From NCBI RefSeq assembly GCF_000463015.1, contig NC_022247.1, positions 1 through 64,000 on the forward strand: DNA of 64,000 nt, in the 5' to 3' direction. Below the pieces are notes generated by a model that saw nothing but the letters and a program-made list of their open reading frames with translations, was not told the DNA's origin and searched no databases. A program made the position numbers and the translations under genes. This DNA is from Variovorax paradoxus B4 (GTDB taxonomy: Bacteria > Pseudomonadota > Gammaproteobacteria > Burkholderiales > Burkholderiaceae_C). Of the stretch, positions 29,137 to 37,543 are shown one piece after another. Positions within the stretch are counted from its first letter, which is position 1; every line of letters begins with the position of its first letter.

Positions 29137-29915
29137 GGCGTCTGGGGCAATTCTTCGTTCAGTGCATAGCCGGTGCCGCGCAGCGTGCGGATCGGCTCCA
29201 CGTCGGGCGCCACGGCCTTGAGCTTGGCGCGCAGCGTCTTCACGTGCGCATCGACCGTGCGGTCGAAGCTGTCGCTCGCGTCGTCCCAGACCATTTGCAG
29301 CAGTTCGTCGCGCGTGAAGACGCGTCCCGGGCGCTGCACCAGCAGCCGCAGCAGCCCGTATTCGTAGCGCGACAGCTCGAGCAGGCGTCCGTAGTAGCGG
29401 ATCTGCATGCGCTCGTTGTCCAGTGCAAACGGCATTGCGGGGGGCTGGGCGGCCGCTGGAGGCGCCGCGCCCGGAATTTGATGGGGTACCCCGTTGCCCG
29501 GCGCTGCGGGCGCTCCAGGGGCCGCTCGTGCACTGCGCCGGAGGATGGTGCGCACCCGCGCCACCAGTTCGCGCGGAGAAAAGGGCTTGGCGATGTAGTC
29601 GTCGGCACCGAGTTCCAGTCCCACCACGCGGTCGATCTCGTCGCTCCTGGCCGTGAGAAACAGCATCGGCACCTCGGCGCCGCCCTGCGACTGGTTCAGC
29701 GCTCGCAGCCGCTTGAACAGCTCGAACCCGTTGAGATCGGGCAGTCCCACGTCCAGGATCGCGAGCGCCGGCGGCTCCTGTGCGAACTGCGCGATGGCGT
29801 CCTCGGCCGTGGCGCACCAGACCGGCGTGAAGCCATCGCTCTTCAGGACGTACTGGAGCGTGTCGGCAATGCCCGATTCGTCTTCGGCGATCAGGATCCG
29901 CGGTTTGAAACTCAT
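29133..29915 (-). CDS. creB: Response regulator CreB
   Basis: A 260-residue OmpR-class regulator: receiver domain with phospho-acceptor Asp55 (LAILDVGLPD) and Lys in YIAKPFSPREL, then a winged-helix DNA-binding domain (RYEYGLLRLLVQRPGRVFTR, RTVDAHVKTLRAKL). The interdomain linker is unusually long and Ala/Pro-rich (about residues 126-165), making the protein some 30 residues longer than E. coli CreB (229). First gene of creBC. Its probable target sites, matching the E. coli cre tag, lie 6 kb away between creD and the exosortase operon. Confidence 0.9.
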   Translation of the reverse strand: MSFKPRILIAEDESGIADTLQYVLKSDGFTPVWCATAEDAIAQFAQEPPALAILDVGLPDLNGFELFKRLRALNQSQGGAEVPMLFLTARSDEIDRVVGLELGADDYIAKPFSPRELVARVRTILRRSARAAPGAPAAPGNGVPHQIPGAAPPAAAQPPAMPFALDNERMQIRYYGRLLELSRYEYGLLRLLVQRPGRVFTRDELLQMVWDDASDSFDRTVDAHVKTLRAKLKAVAPDVEPIRTLRGTGYALNEELPQTP

Positions 29916-30440
29916 CCCCGGATGTTAGCGAGCGGGCGCCGATCGGCGAGGCTGGTTTTCGTGCGTGGCGCTGCGGACACGGCGCGGCCGTTCGCGGCTT
30001 TTTTTTCGGGCGCGGCGCTGTCCCCGTTTCTATTTCTTATTTCTCTTATTCAAATTAGTAGTAGTAGATAAGGGCAGCGCCGGTCTGTGGACAGGGCACT
30101 TTTTCCCTTGCGTGACATGGACTTGTCACACCCGCGTCACTGTGCGCAGCTGCGCTTCCGTGCTGTCGCGCCAAAAGGAACAACATCGCGGGAAGCGTCC
30201 GCCCTGTGGATAACGCCCTGCTTGTGCCGGAAATCTCCCCAGAGTTGTCCTTTGACACGGTCCGGAAAATCTGCCAAAGGCGTTTTTCGGCACGAGAAAT
30301 TCATTGCCTCATATTTGGGCAGACTGTAGATTTGTCTTTCAGATCAATGACTTAGCTTTCTCTTACAAGGAAGTGCGAGTGTTATCCACAGAGTTGCCCA
30401 AGCTTTGTGGGGAGAACCCGCGGTGGAACCTTTGAGCCGC
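29916..30440. other. Origin-like intergenic region with DnaA boxes and TAG repeats
   Basis: This 525-base region has no credible gene. It contains an AT-rich tract (30026-30072), four consecutive TAG triplets (30056-30067), a GC-rich spacer, TGTGGACAG (30086-30094; 7 of 9 to a DnaA box) and perfect DnaA boxes TGTGGATAA (30205-30213, minus) and TTATCCACA (30382-30390, plus). A second AT-rich stretch lies at 30290-30370. The order TAG triplets, GC-rich spacer, DnaA box matches the DnaA-trio unwinding module described for Bacillus and found widely in bacterial origins. It could be oriC, a DnaA-titration locus, or a DnaA-regulated promoter for the next gene. Confidence 0.5.
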
Positions 30441-31433
30441 ATGCCGAACGAACTTTGTCCCTCAACCAGTGGAAATCCGAACGTGACACCTTCCGAAACC
30501 CGGTCCATCGTGACCCTCAGCCTCCTGGCCGCCTTCGTCGACGGCGAGAAGCACGAGCGCGAACGTGCCGAGATCAAGCGCATTGCCGAGGGGCTTTCGC
30601 AGGCCGACGGCGTGAACCTGCCCACGCTCTACCAAGACGTCCTGATGAAGCGCGTCTCGCTGGCTTCGGTCGCCGGCGAGCTGAAGAGCACGGAATCCAA
30701 GCAGCTGGCCTACGAGATGGCGGTGTGCGTGTGCGATGCGGACGGCACGCAGTCCGATGCCGAGCGCATGTTCCTGGCGGACGTGCGCACCTCGCTCGGG
30801 CTCGATGCCTCGGCGGCGCAGTTCTCGCAGCAGGCGGAAGACATTGCGGCGGCGGTTCCGATGGCGGCCACCGGCGCGGCCGCGGCCGTGGCACCCGCCG
30901 CTGCTGCGCAATCGCCCGACAGCGCGGAACTCGACAAGTCGATCCTCAACGCATCCATCCTCAATGGCGCGCTCGAACTGCTGCCTGAAACGCTGTCGAC
31001 CATGGCGATCATTCCGCTGCAGATGAAACTGGTCTATCGCATCGGCAAGGCCTACGGCTACGAGCTCGACAGCGGCCACGTGAAGGATTTCCTGGCCACG
31101 CTCGGCGTCGGCCTGACTTCGCAGTACCTGGAACAGGCCGGGCGCAAGCTGCTCGGCGGCCTGCTCGGCAAGGTGGGTGGAGGTTTGCTGCGCGGCCTCG
31201 GCAACCAGGCGGTGAGCTCGGGCATGAGCTTCGCCTCGACCTACGCGCTGGGGCATGTGGCCAAGCGCTACTACGCCGGCGGCCGCACCCTCTCGGCGCA
31301 GATGCTCAAGGAGACGTTCTCGGGCGTGGTGCAGGAGGGCAAGAGCCTGCAGACCCAGTACCTGCCGGCCATCCAGGAAAAGGCCCGCACCCTGGACGCC
31401 GGAAAAGTGCTGTCGCTGGTCAGAGGGGCCTGA
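30441..31433 (+). CDS. TerB-like tellurite-resistance-family protein
   Basis: A 330-residue protein. The N-terminal 120 residues form a TerB-like all-helical domain: RSIVTLSLLAAFVDGEKHER and VCVCDADGTQSDAERMFLAD have the acidic, metal-binding-like loops of that family. After an Ala-rich linker, the C-terminal half is hydrophobic and glycine-rich (GGLLGKVGGGLLRGLGNQAV), resembling DUF697-type membrane-associated segments. The ATG at 30441 is chosen; an in-frame TTG at 30405 would place the start close to a DnaA box, and a GTG lies further in. Role unknown; TerB-domain proteins associate with membranes and stress responses. Confidence 0.75.
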   Translation: MPNELCPSTSGNPNVTPSETRSIVTLSLLAAFVDGEKHERERAEIKRIAEGLSQADGVNLPTLYQDVLMKRVSLASVAGELKSTESKQLAYEMAVCVCDADGTQSDAERMFLADVRTSLGLDASAAQFSQQAEDIAAAVPMAATGAAAAVAPAAAAQSPDSAELDKSILNASILNGALELLPETLSTMAIIPLQMKLVYRIGKAYGYELDSGHVKDFLATLGVGLTSQYLEQAGRKLLGGLLGKVGGGLLRGLGNQAVSSGMSFASTYALGHVAKRYYAGGRTLSAQMLKETFSGVVQEGKSLQTQYLPAIQEKARTLDAGKVLSLVRGA

Positions 31434-31444
31434 TCCTTTTTCGG

Positions 31445-31849
31445 CTATTTCGCCAAGTCGTCGAGGATGGGGCAGTCGGGGCGCGCGTCCCCGTGGCAGC
31501 AGTGCACCAGGTGCGCCAGCGTGCTGCGCATCGACTGCATGTCGGCAATGCGCTGCTCCAGTTCGCCCAGGTGCTTTTGTGCAATGCGCTTCACGCTCGA
31601 ACTCGCACGCCGGCGGTTGTTCCACAAGCCCACGAGCTCGGCAATTTCCTCCATCGAGAAACCGAGGTCGCGCGAGCGCTTGATGAAGCGCAGCGTGTGG
31701 ATGTCGGCATCGCCATATTGGCGGTAGCCGCTTTCGGTGCGCGCCACCGCGGGCAGCAGGCCCAGGCCTTCGTAATGCCGCACCATGCGCGCCGAGACAC
31801 CCGAGAGCCGTGCGGCCTCGCCGATGGAGACAGTGCCGAAGCCGCTCAT
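31445..31849 (-). CDS. cueR: Copper-responsive MerR-family regulator CueR
   Basis: A 134-residue MerR-type activator: winged helix (VSIGEAARLSGVSARMVRHY), long dimerisation helix and a C-terminal metal loop HCCHGDARPDCPI. Cys118 and Cys126 have the eight-residue spacing of the Cu(I) ligands in E. coli CueR (Cys112/Cys120). It senses cytoplasmic Cu(I)/Ag(I) and twists promoters with 19-bp spacers. Its ATG overlaps the stop of copZ (ATGA at 31846-31849), so the two are co-translated. Likely targets are the two promoters in the copZ-copA gap. Confidence 0.93.
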   Translation of the reverse strand: MSGFGTVSIGEAARLSGVSARMVRHYEGLGLLPAVARTESGYRQYGDADIHTLRFIKRSRDLGFSMEEIAELVGLWNNRRRASSSVKRIAQKHLGELEQRIADMQSMRSTLAHLVHCCHGDARPDCPILDDLAK

Positions 31850-32040
31850 TGGACCTTGTAGCCGGCGTTCTCGATTGCGGCGACGATGTCCTGGCGAGGC
31901 TGCGCGCTCAGCACATCGACATGGCCGGTTTCAAGGTCCACCGTCACCTGCGCTTCGGGATCCACCGTCTGTACTGCGTTCTGCACCGCGCTCACGCAGT
32001 GGCCGCAGCTCATGCCCGAGACCTGGAATTTCTGGCTCAT
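31846..32040 (-). CDS. copZ: Copper chaperone CopZ (heavy-metal-associated domain)
   Basis: A 64-residue stand-alone HMA domain (ferredoxin-like fold) with the Cu(I)-binding loop GMSCGHC (Cys12, Cys15). It would carry cytoplasmic Cu(I) to the N-terminal domain of the divergently encoded CopA. Length is typical of the family. It is the first gene of the copZ-cueR operon, and an aggag site precedes its ATG. Confidence 0.93.
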   Translation of the reverse strand: MSQKFQVSGMSCGHCVSAVQNAVQTVDPEAQVTVDLETGHVDVLSAQPRQDIVAAIENAGYKVQ

Positions 32041-32088
32041 CGTCTTTGCTCCTGTTGAATGAAATGAAATTGAATGAAGCGAGGCGCC

Positions 32089-32119
32089 AGTTTGAACCTT
32101 CTCATGATGTCAATGTCCA
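32089..32119 (-). promoter_or_regulatory. MerR-type promoter for copZ-cueR
   Basis: Read on the minus strand: -35 TGGACA (complement of 32114-32119), a 19-base spacer, -10 CAAACT (complement of 32089-32094). The over-long spacer is diagnostic of MerR-family activation. Its right half GAGAAGGTT matches the half-site of known CueR promoters. Confidence 0.6.
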
Positions 32120-32144
32120 GTGCAGGGACACTGCGTCTTTGGGC

Positions 32145-32175
32145 TTGACCTTGCCATGATGTGAGACTTTAGCCT
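32145..32175 (+). promoter_or_regulatory. MerR-type promoter for copA
   Basis: -35 TTGACC at 32145-32150, 19-base spacer, -10 TAGCCT at 32170-32175. GACCTTGCC resembles the left half of known CueR operators. CATGATGT is shared with the copZ promoter spacer, supporting a common regulator. The predicted transcription start, about 7 bases downstream, falls at or near the ATG at 32182. Confidence 0.6.
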
Positions 32176-32181
32176 CGGGGC

Positions 32182-34425
32182 ATGGAAAATCTGCTGCAAA
32201 ACCCACTCCATCCGATGAGCACCCTGGATCTTTCCGTCGGCGGCATGACCTGCGCCTCTTGCGTGATGCGCGTGGAGCGCGCGCTCAAGAACGTGCCGGG
32301 CGTGCAGGATGTCAGCGTGAACCTCGCCACGGAATCGGCGCGCGTGGTGACGGCCGCCGGCGGCGAAGCCATGGATGCCCGGCTGCGCCGCGCCGTGCGC
32401 GCCGCAGGCTACGAGCCGCGTGCGGCAAGCAGCGCGGCCGACGAGGCCGCAGCGCTGTCGCCCTGGCACGGGTTCGGGCCTGTAGGCATCGGGCTCCTGC
32501 TGTCGATACCGCTGCTGGCACCGATGCTCGGCCAGCCCTTTGGCCAGGACTGGATGCTGCCGGCCTGGCTGCAGCTGCTGCTGGCGGCGCCGGTGCAGTT
32601 CTGGCTCGGCGCGCGCTTCTACCGCGCGGGCTGGCATGCCGCGAAGGCAGGTACCGGCAACATGGATCTGCTGGTGGCGCTCGGTACCAGCGCGGCGTTC
32701 GGCTTGTCGCTCTGGCTCTGGTGGCGCGCGGCCACGGGCGCGCACGCGGGGCACGGCGGCGTGCAGCATCTGTATTTCGAGGCCTCGGCCGTGGTGATCA
32801 CGCTGGTGCTGCTGGGCAAGTGGCTGGAGGCGCGCGCCAAGCGGCAGGCCACCTCGGCCATCCGCGCGCTGCAGCAGCTGCGGCCCGAGACCGCGCACCT
32901 GGTGGGGCCGCGCGGCGAAAGCGACGTACCGCTGGCCGAGGTGATGGTCGGCGACCGGCTGGCGGTGCGGCCGGGCGAACGCGTGCCCGCCGACGCACGC
33001 GTGATCGAAGGGCAGTCCGAGGTCGACGAATCGATGCTCACGGGCGAGCCGTTGCCGGTGCCGAAGGGGCCGGGCAACGCACTGACGGGCGGCGCGGTCA
33101 ACGGCGACGGCCGCATGGTCGTCGAGGTGAGCGCGGTCGGCGCCGAGAGCGTGCTGGCGCGCATCATCCGCCTGGTCGAGGACGCACAGGCGGCCAAGGC
33201 GCCGATCCAGCGGCTGGTGGACCAGGTCGCGGCCGTGTTCGTGCCGGTGGTGCTGGCGATTGCGCTGGCGACGCTGGCGGGCTGGCTGCTTGCGGGCGCC
33301 GGCATCGAGGTCGCCATGATCCACGCGGTGGCCGTGCTGGTCATTGCCTGCCCCTGCGCGCTGGGTCTCGCGACGCCGGTCGCAATCATGGCCGGTACCG
33401 GCGTGGCGGCGCGTCGCGGCATTCTCATCAAGGATGCGCGTGCGCTGGAGCTTGCGCACCGTGTCGGCACCGTGGCCTTCGACAAGACCGGCACGCTGAC
33501 GCTGGGCCGTCCGGTGCTCACGGCGCTGGTGCCGGTGGCAGGCAGCGGCGATGAAGCCGGATTGCTCGCCACGGCCGCGAGCCTGCAAGGCGGCAGCGAG
33601 CATCCGCTGGCGCGTGCCGTGATGGCAGCGGCCGCACAGCGCGGCGTGCAGGCGCCGCCATTGAGTGCGATGCAGGCGATGCCGGGACGTGGCGTGCGCG
33701 GCGAGGTGAAGGGCGAATCCTGGGCCATTGCCAGCCTGCGCTGGTGCGCGGAGCTCGGCGCCGTGCCCGACGCCGCGCAGGTCGAGCGCCTGCAGGCCCA
33801 GGGCGCCACGGTGTCGGCGCTGCTGCGCTTCGATGCGGTGGGGGCCGCCCGGGTGCAGGCGCTGCTGGCCTTTGCCGACGAGCCCAAGCCAGAGGCCGCG
33901 CAAGCCATTCGCGCGTTGCATGCGCGCGGCCTGCGCGTGGTGATGATCTCGGGCGACAACCTGCGCGCCGCGCAGGCCATGGCGGCGCGGCTCGGCATTG
34001 CCGCCGAGGACGTGCGCGCCGATGTGCTGCCCGCCGACAAGGCGGCGCAGGTCAGCGCCTTGAGGAAGAACGGCCAGGTGGTCGCGATGATCGGCGACGG
34101 TGTCAACGATGCACCCGCGCTGGCCGCGGCCGACGTGGGCATTGCCATGGCACCTTCGGGCGGCGGCACCGACGTTGCGATGGAAGCGGCGGGCATCACG
34201 CTGATGCGCGGCGACCTGGCGCTTGTGGCCGAGGCGCTCGAGCTCTCGGCGCGCACGGTGGCCAAGATCCGGCAGAACCTGTTCTGGGCCTTTGCCTACA
34301 ACGTGGCCGGCATTCCGCTGGCCGCCTTCGGGCTGCTGAGCCCGGTGGTGGCGGGTGCGGCCATGGCGTTGTCGAGCGTCAGCGTGATGGCCAACGCGCT
34401 GCTGCTGCGGCGCTGGAAGCCATGA
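32182..34425 (+). CDS. copA: Cu(I)-exporting P1B-type ATPase CopA
   Basis: A 747-residue copper efflux pump. A single N-terminal HMA domain (GMTCASC, Cys24/Cys27) precedes eight membrane helices. P1B-1 hallmarks are the CPC motif in [16 protein letters not shown] phosphorylation site, HPLARA in the nucleotide domain, TGEPLPV in the actuator domain and [11 protein letters not shown] second in-frame ATG ([10 protein letters not shown]) at 32215 is an alternative start. With the predicted promoter, the 32182 start would give a leaderless mRNA, while 32215 would have a 33-base leader but no clear Shine-Dalgarno. Divergent from copZ-cueR. Confidence 0.95.
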   Translation: MENLLQNPLHPMSTLDLSVGGMTCASCVMRVERALKNVPGVQDVSVNLATESARVVTAAGGEAMDARLRRAVRAAGYEPRAASSAADEAAALSPWHGFGPVGIGLLLSIPLLAPMLGQPFGQDWMLPAWLQLLLAAPVQFWLGARFYRAGWHAAKAGTGNMDLLVALGTSAAFGLSLWLWWRAATGAHAGHGGVQHLYFEASAVVITLVLLGKWLEARAKRQATSAIRALQQLRPETAHLVGPRGESDVPLAEVMVGDRLAVRPGERVPADARVIEGQSEVDESMLTGEPLPVPKGPGNALTGGAVNGDGRMVVEVSAVGAESVLARIIRLVEDAQAAKAPIQRLVDQVAAVFVPVVLAIALATLAGWLLAGAGIEVAMIHAVAVLVIACPCALGLATPVAIMAGTGVAARRGILIKDARALELAHRVGTVAFDKTGTLTLGRPVLTALVPVAGSGDEAGLLATAASLQGGSEHPLARAVMAAAAQRGVQAPPLSAMQAMPGRGVRGEVKGESWAIASLRWCAELGAVPDAAQVERLQAQGATVSALLRFDAVGAARVQALLAFADEPKPEAAQAIRALHARGLRVVMISGDNLRAAQAMAARLGIAAEDVRADVLPADKAAQVSALRKNGQVVAMIGDGVNDAPALAAADVGIAMAPSGGGTDVAMEAAGITLMRGDLALVAEALELSARTVAKIRQNLFWAFAYNVAGIPLAAFGLLSPVVAGAAMALSSVSVMANALLLRRWKP

Positions 34426-34438
34426 GCCCTGGCCGATC

Positions 34439-34921
34439 TCAGTCGATCAGCAGCGCCAGCAGGTGGTCGTCGACGTAGTCGGCCTCGCCGGCCCGCTTGT
34501 AGAACTTGCGCAGGGTGCCTTCGTACTCGAAGCCCAGCTTCTCGTAGAAGCGCAACCCCGGCGCGTTGTCGCTTTCGGCATAGAGCTCGATGCGCTTGAC
34601 GCCGTCGGCCTTGAGCCGGGCAATGGCATCGCTCACCATCGCCTGCGCGATGCCCTTGCCATGCAGCGACGGATCGACCGCGAGCGTGCCAAAGCAGGCC
34701 ACGTGCCGCACGCGGCCGGGATAGCGTGTCGCGCGGTAGAAACCCGCGACGCGGCCATCGACTTCGTAGACGTAGAAGCTGCGGCTGTCGACCAGCTCCT
34801 TGTAGATGGCGCGGAATTCATCGAGCGGCATCGGGTCGTAGCCCAGGAAGGGCACCACGCTCTCGTGCATGTAGATGGAGAAGACCGCTTCGAGGTCCTG
34901 GGGTGTGGCGAGCCTGCGCAT
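34439..34921 (-). CDS. GNAT-family N-acetyltransferase
   Basis: A 160-residue single-domain acetyltransferase. The acetyl-CoA pyrophosphate-binding motif appears as VDPSLHGKGIAQAMVSDAIA, and the C-terminal SDNAPGLRFYEKLGFEYEGT motif is typical of the RimI/PhnO-like branch. The acceptor cannot be inferred. It lies between copA (convergent) and the ketosynthase gene, 67 bases downstream of the latter, and may or may not belong to that operon. Confidence 0.88.
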   Translation of the reverse strand: MRRLATPQDLEAVFSIYMHESVVPFLGYDPMPLDEFRAIYKELVDSRSFYVYEVDGRVAGFYRATRYPGRVRHVACFGTLAVDPSLHGKGIAQAMVSDAIARLKADGVKRIELYAESDNAPGLRFYEKLGFEYEGTLRKFYKRAGEADYVDDHLLALLID

Positions 34922-34988
34922 GGATGACGGGTTTTCTGCGGATGCGAAGAAGGCGCCAGCATACCCAGTCCCGCAGGTGTTTCGTTCT

Positions 34989-36215
34989 TCAGCGGCCCGC
35001 GATCAGCACGGCGTTGGTGCCGCCGAACGCGAACGAATTGGAAAGCACGTAGCGCAGGCTCCCGGCTTCGCGCGCTTCGCCGTGTACCAGGTCGAGGTCG
35101 AAGGCCGCATCGGGCACCCGCAGGTTGGCGGTGGGCGGAAGCATCCCTTGCGCCAGCGTTCGCAGCGCCCCCACCAGCTCGATGGCGCCGCCGCCCCCCA
35201 GCACATGGCCATGGATGGCCTTGGTGGCGCTCACGGGCGTGGTATTGCCGAACACCTCGCGGATGGAGGCGGCCTCGGCGGCGTCGCCCGCGATCGTCGC
35301 GGTGCCGTGCGCATTGATGTGGCCGATCTGAGCCGCCTCGATGCCCGCGTCGCGCAGCGCGGCGCGCATGGCGCGCACCTGGCCGGCGGTGTCGGGGTTG
35401 GTGATGTGCGTGGCGTCGCAGTTGGTGGCATAGCCCGCAAGAATGAGCGAAGAGGCACGAACGGTGCCTCGCGCGTTGGCATGCGCTTCCGATTCGAGCA
35501 CCAGCGCGGCGGCGCCTTCGCCCAGCGCGAAGCCCGCGCGATCGCTCGAGAACGGCCGGCAGGCGCTGCCGGGCGCATCGGGCGGAGGCGGCGCCGTCAC
35601 GCGCATTGCATGCCAGCTGGCCATCACGCCCGGCGTGAGCATGGCATCGTGGCCGCCGACGATGGCCGCGTCGAGCCAGCCGCCCCGGATGGCGCGCATC
35701 GCCTCGCCGATGGCCACGGCCGAGGAGGCGCAGGCGCAGGCGTACGCAATGGCCGCGCCCTGTGCGCCGAACTGCAGGGCGAGCTCCGCCACCGCGGCGT
35801 TCGGCATCACGGTGAGCACGGTCGTCGGCCGCATGCGGCGCTTTTCGCCATAGAGTGCGCGCGTGGTGTCGTCGAAGGTCCCGGCCCCCGCCAGCCCGCT
35901 GCCCCAGAAGATGCCGAGGCGCTCTGGGTCGACGCTGCCCGCCCCGAGCCCGGCCTGCGCGGCGGCATCGCGCGCGGCCGCGAGCGCCATGGCGGTGCCT
36001 CGATCGAGCGGCAGGCGCGAGTTGCTGCGCACGGCGGCCGCATCGAAATCGCAGGCGGCCACGGCAAGCTCGATCGGATCCAGGCCTTCGATCTCGAGGG
36101 TTCGCGCGCGCACCGCGGAATGCCCGTTGAAGAGCGCATCGTCGAACGACTCGACGGTGCAGCCCAGCGGCGTGACGAACCCGATGCCCGCGACGTGCAC
36201 GCGGGCGCTGTTCAC
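34989..36215 (-). CDS. Beta-ketoacyl-ACP synthase (FabF-like)
   Basis: A 408-residue condensing enzyme of the KAS I/II family with intact Cys-His-His triad: Cys162 in YACACASSA, His303 in INAHGTATIAG and His337 in KAIHGHVLGGGG. It would extend an acyl chain on an acyl carrier protein. Translation starts at GTG 36215, overlapping the stop of the upstream ACP gene (GTGA). With the ACP and a hydrolase it forms a self-contained three-gene unit separate from the normal fab operon, suggesting a secondary lipid or polyketide-like product. No ketoreductase or acyltransferase gene is adjacent. Confidence 0.9.
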   Translation of the reverse strand: MNSARVHVAGIGFVTPLGCTVESFDDALFNGHSAVRARTLEIEGLDPIELAVAACDFDAAAVRSNSRLPLDRGTAMALAAARDAAAQAGLGAGSVDPERLGIFWGSGLAGAGTFDDTTRALYGEKRRMRPTTVLTVMPNAAVAELALQFGAQGAAIAYACACASSAVAIGEAMRAIRGGWLDAAIVGGHDAMLTPGVMASWHAMRVTAPPPPDAPGSACRPFSSDRAGFALGEGAAALVLESEAHANARGTVRASSLILAGYATNCDATHITNPDTAGQVRAMRAALRDAGIEAAQIGHINAHGTATIAGDAAEAASIREVFGNTTPVSATKAIHGHVLGGGGAIELVGALRTLAQGMLPPTANLRVPDAAFDLDLVHGEAREAGSLRYVLSNSFAFGGTNAVLIAGR

Positions 36216-36508
36216 GCCTGCGCAGCCATCGGCGAATCGAGCTTGCAGTCGATCTGGGTCTCGATCGCCTCGCACAGGCGGCCGAGCGTGATGCCCGCCT
36301 CGCGCGGATCGAGCCGGTCTTCGGGAAGGCGAAGATGGAAGGCGTCTTCCACCGCGAACACGAATTCCATCAGCGCAAGCGAATCGAGGCCGAGCTCGGA
36401 CAGGGCCGCATCGGGCGCAATGATGTCGCGCGCCACGTCGAACTGGTTCACCAGGATGGCGGCGATGCTGTTGAAGACGGGCGAAGCAGAGAAAGAAGAA
36501 GAGGGCAT
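36212..36508 (-). CDS. Stand-alone acyl carrier protein
   Basis: A 98-residue ACP with the phosphopantetheine attachment motif ELGLDSLALMEF; Ser43 is the modified residue. Helix II continues as VFAVEDAFHLRLPEDRLDP. The ATG at 36508 gives a normal ACP length; earlier in-frame codons would add a Pro/Arg-rich extension. It is 13 bases downstream of the hydrolase gene and overlaps the ketosynthase start. Likely partner of both. Requires a 4'-phosphopantetheinyl transferase encoded elsewhere. Confidence 0.9.
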   Translation of the reverse strand: MPSSSFSASPVFNSIAAILVNQFDVARDIIAPDAALSELGLDSLALMEFVFAVEDAFHLRLPEDRLDPREAGITLGRLCEAIETQIDCKLDSPMAAQA

Positions 36509-36521
36509 GGCGTGCTTTCTT

Positions 36522-37400
36522 TCAGGCGGCAAGGGAGCGCGCGGACAAGGCGTCGATGGCGTCGGGCGTGCCATGGGCCACGGCATCGGCGAAGGCGGAC
36601 GTTTCGCGCACCACCTGGTGGCGGTCGTTGTCGATCGTGATCATGTGGTAGCTGTTGGCCAGCACCACGCTGCGGAACGTCCTGCAGCGAAGGCCGCGCG
36701 CAAGGAGGCCGAGATTGGCCACACTGGCCACCTCGTCCTCGCGTGCATGCAGCGCGAGCACGCTGTCGCATTGCACGCGATGGAGATTGCGCCTCACATG
36801 GCGGATCAGCCGGTCGTGCTCGCGCAGGTGGCCCACGCCGATCACTGCGCTGCCGGCGCTCGACACCTTGCGGTGGCGCAGCTCGCGCTCGATCCAGGCG
36901 CGCACGCGTTCGTTCTTCACGCCGTAGGGCGGGCGTTCGCGGTATTGCCAGAACCTCCCGAGCGGCGTGTAGAAGGCCAGCGGCAGCAGCACCTGCGTTC
37001 GCGGCACGGCCCAGCCGTCGAAGCGCAGCGTGGTCGACATCAGCACCAGCGCATCGACGCCGCTGCCGCAGCGGATGGCTGCGCCGAGCGCCAGCGACGA
37101 TCCGGCCGAGATGCCCACCAGCATCACACGGTCATGCTGCGTGCGCAGCAGCTTGACCTGCGCCTCGATGGCGTCGATCCAGCACTCGTACGGCAGGGCC
37201 TGCTGCACCGGTGCGGCGGCATCGAAGGAGTAGCCGTCGACACGCATCGGATGCACCGAGTACCCGCTGGCGCGCAATGCCGACTGCACGGTCAGGAGCT
37301 CGTCAGGTGTGCTGCATAAACCATGCAGCAGCACGACGGCCGTGCGCCGCACCGCGGGGTGCACCACGCTCAGGAGATCGGAGGGATCGCGGGCGCTCAT
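36522..37400 (-). CDS. Alpha/beta hydrolase, possible thioesterase
   Basis: A 292-residue hydrolase: oxyanion region VLLHGLCSTPDEL at about 24-35, nucleophile elbow VGISAGSS with Ser98, a late acid near HAREDEV and catalytic His in NSYHMITIDNDRHQV. This last motif is typical of Est30-like carboxylesterases and some thioesterases. As first gene of the hydrolase-ACP-ketosynthase operon, it may release or edit acyl chains from the ACP. That role is inferred from context. The ATG at 37400 lies in the divergent gap with the response-regulator gene. Confidence 0.85.
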   Translation of the reverse strand: MSARDPSDLLSVVHPAVRRTAVVLLHGLCSTPDELLTVQSALRASGYSVHPMRVDGYSFDAAAPVQQALPYECWIDAIEAQVKLLRTQHDRVMLVGISAGSSLALGAAIRCGSGVDALVLMSTTLRFDGWAVPRTQVLLPLAFYTPLGRFWQYRERPPYGVKNERVRAWIERELRHRKVSSAGSAVIGVGHLREHDRLIRHVRRNLHRVQCDSVLALHAREDEVASVANLGLLARGLRCRTFRSVVLANSYHMITIDNDRHQVVRETSAFADAVAHGTPDAIDALSARSLAA

Positions 37401-37543
37401 CGCGTTGTTGCAGAGGGCTGGAAAGAGGCCCGTGCCGCAGGTTGCTGTCGTATGCTCATGGCGCGTTTATCGCCGGGGTGTGCTGACCGGCCGCTGACCC
37501 TCCTTCGCGCAAGAATAGGCACCTTCAACCCACCACACACACC

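Noticed and set aside
34875..37319. 814-codon plus-strand frame over the ketosynthase region
   Set aside because: Antisense to the hydrolase-ACP-ketosynthase operon and without recognisable domains.
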